6,147 nt of DNA. Source: an uncultured Gammaproteobacteria bacterium (GTDB lineage: Bacteria > Pseudomonadota > Gammaproteobacteria > Steroidobacterales > JABDMI01). The DNA is taken from NCBI GenBank assembly GCA_938039225.1, contig CALHVH010000234.1, positions 1 to 6,147 on the forward strand. The letters run 5' to 3'. A program made the translations under genes and the position numbers. Below, one piece after another: positions 5,399 to 6,147 of the stretch; the first letter of the stretch is position 1; each line of letters starts with the position of its first letter. The notes below the pieces were generated by a model. It was given only the letters and a program-made list of their open reading frames with translations. It was not told the DNA's origin and ran no database searches.

Positions 5399-6147
5399 AT
5401 GCATACATACATCACAATTTTTGGCGCTGCAGGACGAATGGGTAAAACCCTGATACGTTTAATTGATGATTCTGAAGGCCTCAAATTAAGTGGTGCCTTA
5501 GATCATGCAAACAGTGAGCTCATTAATAAGTCTGTAACGGAAGTGGTTGCCGAGTTGGATAGAACCGACACAAAAGTAAAATTTCTTGCTGATCCTTTAC
5601 AATCTGTTTTGTCTGCCGACGTGGTTATTGATTTTGCCTTAGCTGATAATATTGAGCAACGTATTCAGGCTTGCATTTCTTCGGGGATTCCAATGGTGAT
5701 TGGTACCACTGGTCTAAATGATGAGCAATTAGCATTAGTGCGTAAGGCCGGAGAGAGTATTCCTATTTTATTGGCTTCAAATATGAGCTTAGGAGTGAAT
5801 GCAGTTTTTGCCCTCGCGGCTCAAGCGGCCAAGAGTTTAGGTCCAGAGTTCAAAATCAAAATTGAAGAGACTCACCATGTTCATAAAAAAGATGCACCTT
5901 CGGGCACGGCTCTTAGTATTGGTGATGTGATTGGTGATGCTATGGGCGCCATAGATATTGAGTATGAATCATTCCGTGAAGGTGAGGTCTTTGGAGACCA
6001 CACGGTGATTTATGAATCAGCCAATGAGCGAGTTGAAATTAAGCATCATGCTAAAAACCGCGATTTGTGGGCTCAGGGTGCAATAACTTTTGCCAAGCGT
6101 TTACTTGATAAAGATCCGGGCGCGTATCGTGTGAGAGATTTGATTTA
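5399..6147 (+). CDS. dapB: 4-hydroxy-tetrahydrodipicolinate reductase DapB (stop codon cut by window end)
   Basis: DapB reduces 4-hydroxy-tetrahydrodipicolinate with NAD(P)H in the diaminopimelate/lysine pathway; it is a cytoplasmic tetramer in E. coli. The 249 visible codons begin with an N-terminal Rossmann fold, ITIFGAAGRMG (5-15), whose GxxGxxG binds the dinucleotide. Next come VIDFA (76-80), VIGTTG (100-105), and the substrate and catalytic motif THHVHKKDAPSGTAL (158-172), with His159, His160 and Lys163 matching E. coli positions. REGEVFGDH (193-201) and AQGAI (225-229) follow. Compared with my recollection of E. coli DapB (273 residues), the loop between SGTAL and the REG segment is about 15-20 residues shorter, a compact form. 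The window ends in TTG ATT TA; a following A or G would give a stop after Ile249, close to the usual family end. There is no Shine-Dalgarno. The gene lies after the dnaJ terminator with its own candidate promoter. Confidence 0.95.
   Translation, partial: MHTYITIFGAAGRMGKTLIRLIDDSEGLKLSGALDHANSELINKSVTEVVAELDRTDTKVKFLADPLQSVLSADVVIDFALADNIEQRIQACISSGIPMVIGTTGLNDEQLALVRKAGESIPILLASNMSLGVNAVFALAAQAAKSLGPEFKIKIEETHHVHKKDAPSGTALSIGDVIGDAMGAIDIEYESFREGEVFGDHTVIYESANERVEIKHHAKNRDLWAQGAITFAKRLLDKDPGAYRVRDLI

Noticed and set aside
1..6147. A novel system, mobile element, CRISPR array, tRNA or rRNA
   Set aside because: I saw no direct repeat array, transposase, integrase, tRNA or rRNA signature. All five genes are well-known families in a commonly seen order.

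Overview
The window is a chromosomal stress-response locus, read entirely on the + strand: hrcA, grpE, dnaK, dnaJ, then dapB, which runs to the right edge. The moderately AT-rich composition (judged by eye), the dnaJ-dapB adjacency and sigma-32-type promoters together suggest a gammaproteobacterium. An HrcA-type repressor heading the cluster fits lineages that keep both HrcA and RpoH. I cannot name the genus from sequence alone.

Layout. Bases 1-146 are non-coding and hold a plausible housekeeping promoter that would start transcription almost at the hrcA ATG. hrcA (147-1208) is followed by a 93-base gap, grpE (1302-1928), a 140-base gap with a near-perfect sigma-32 promoter, dnaK (2069-4006), a 106-base gap with a strong 12-bp hairpin, and dnaJ (4113-5243). 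A Rho-independent terminator follows dnaJ. Just before dapB (5399 to the window end) lies a sigma-70-like promoter whose predicted start falls on the dapB ATG. The last two bases, TA, probably begin the dapB stop codon.

Function. DnaK (Hsp70) binds and releases unfolded polypeptides in an ATP cycle. DnaJ delivers substrate and stimulates ATP hydrolysis, GrpE exchanges ADP for ATP, and HrcA is a heat-shock repressor. DapB is a lysine/diaminopimelate biosynthesis enzyme, unrelated in function, and the terminator appears to separate it from the chaperone genes.

Most notable are two sigma-32 promoter matches with the same 13-base spacer: one in front of dnaK, the other overlapping the hrcA stop codon in front of grpE. 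I see no canonical CIRCE operator although the CIRCE-binding repressor is encoded here. All gene products look like intact, ordinary family members. I did not find a new biological system; the interest lies in the intergenic regulatory structure.
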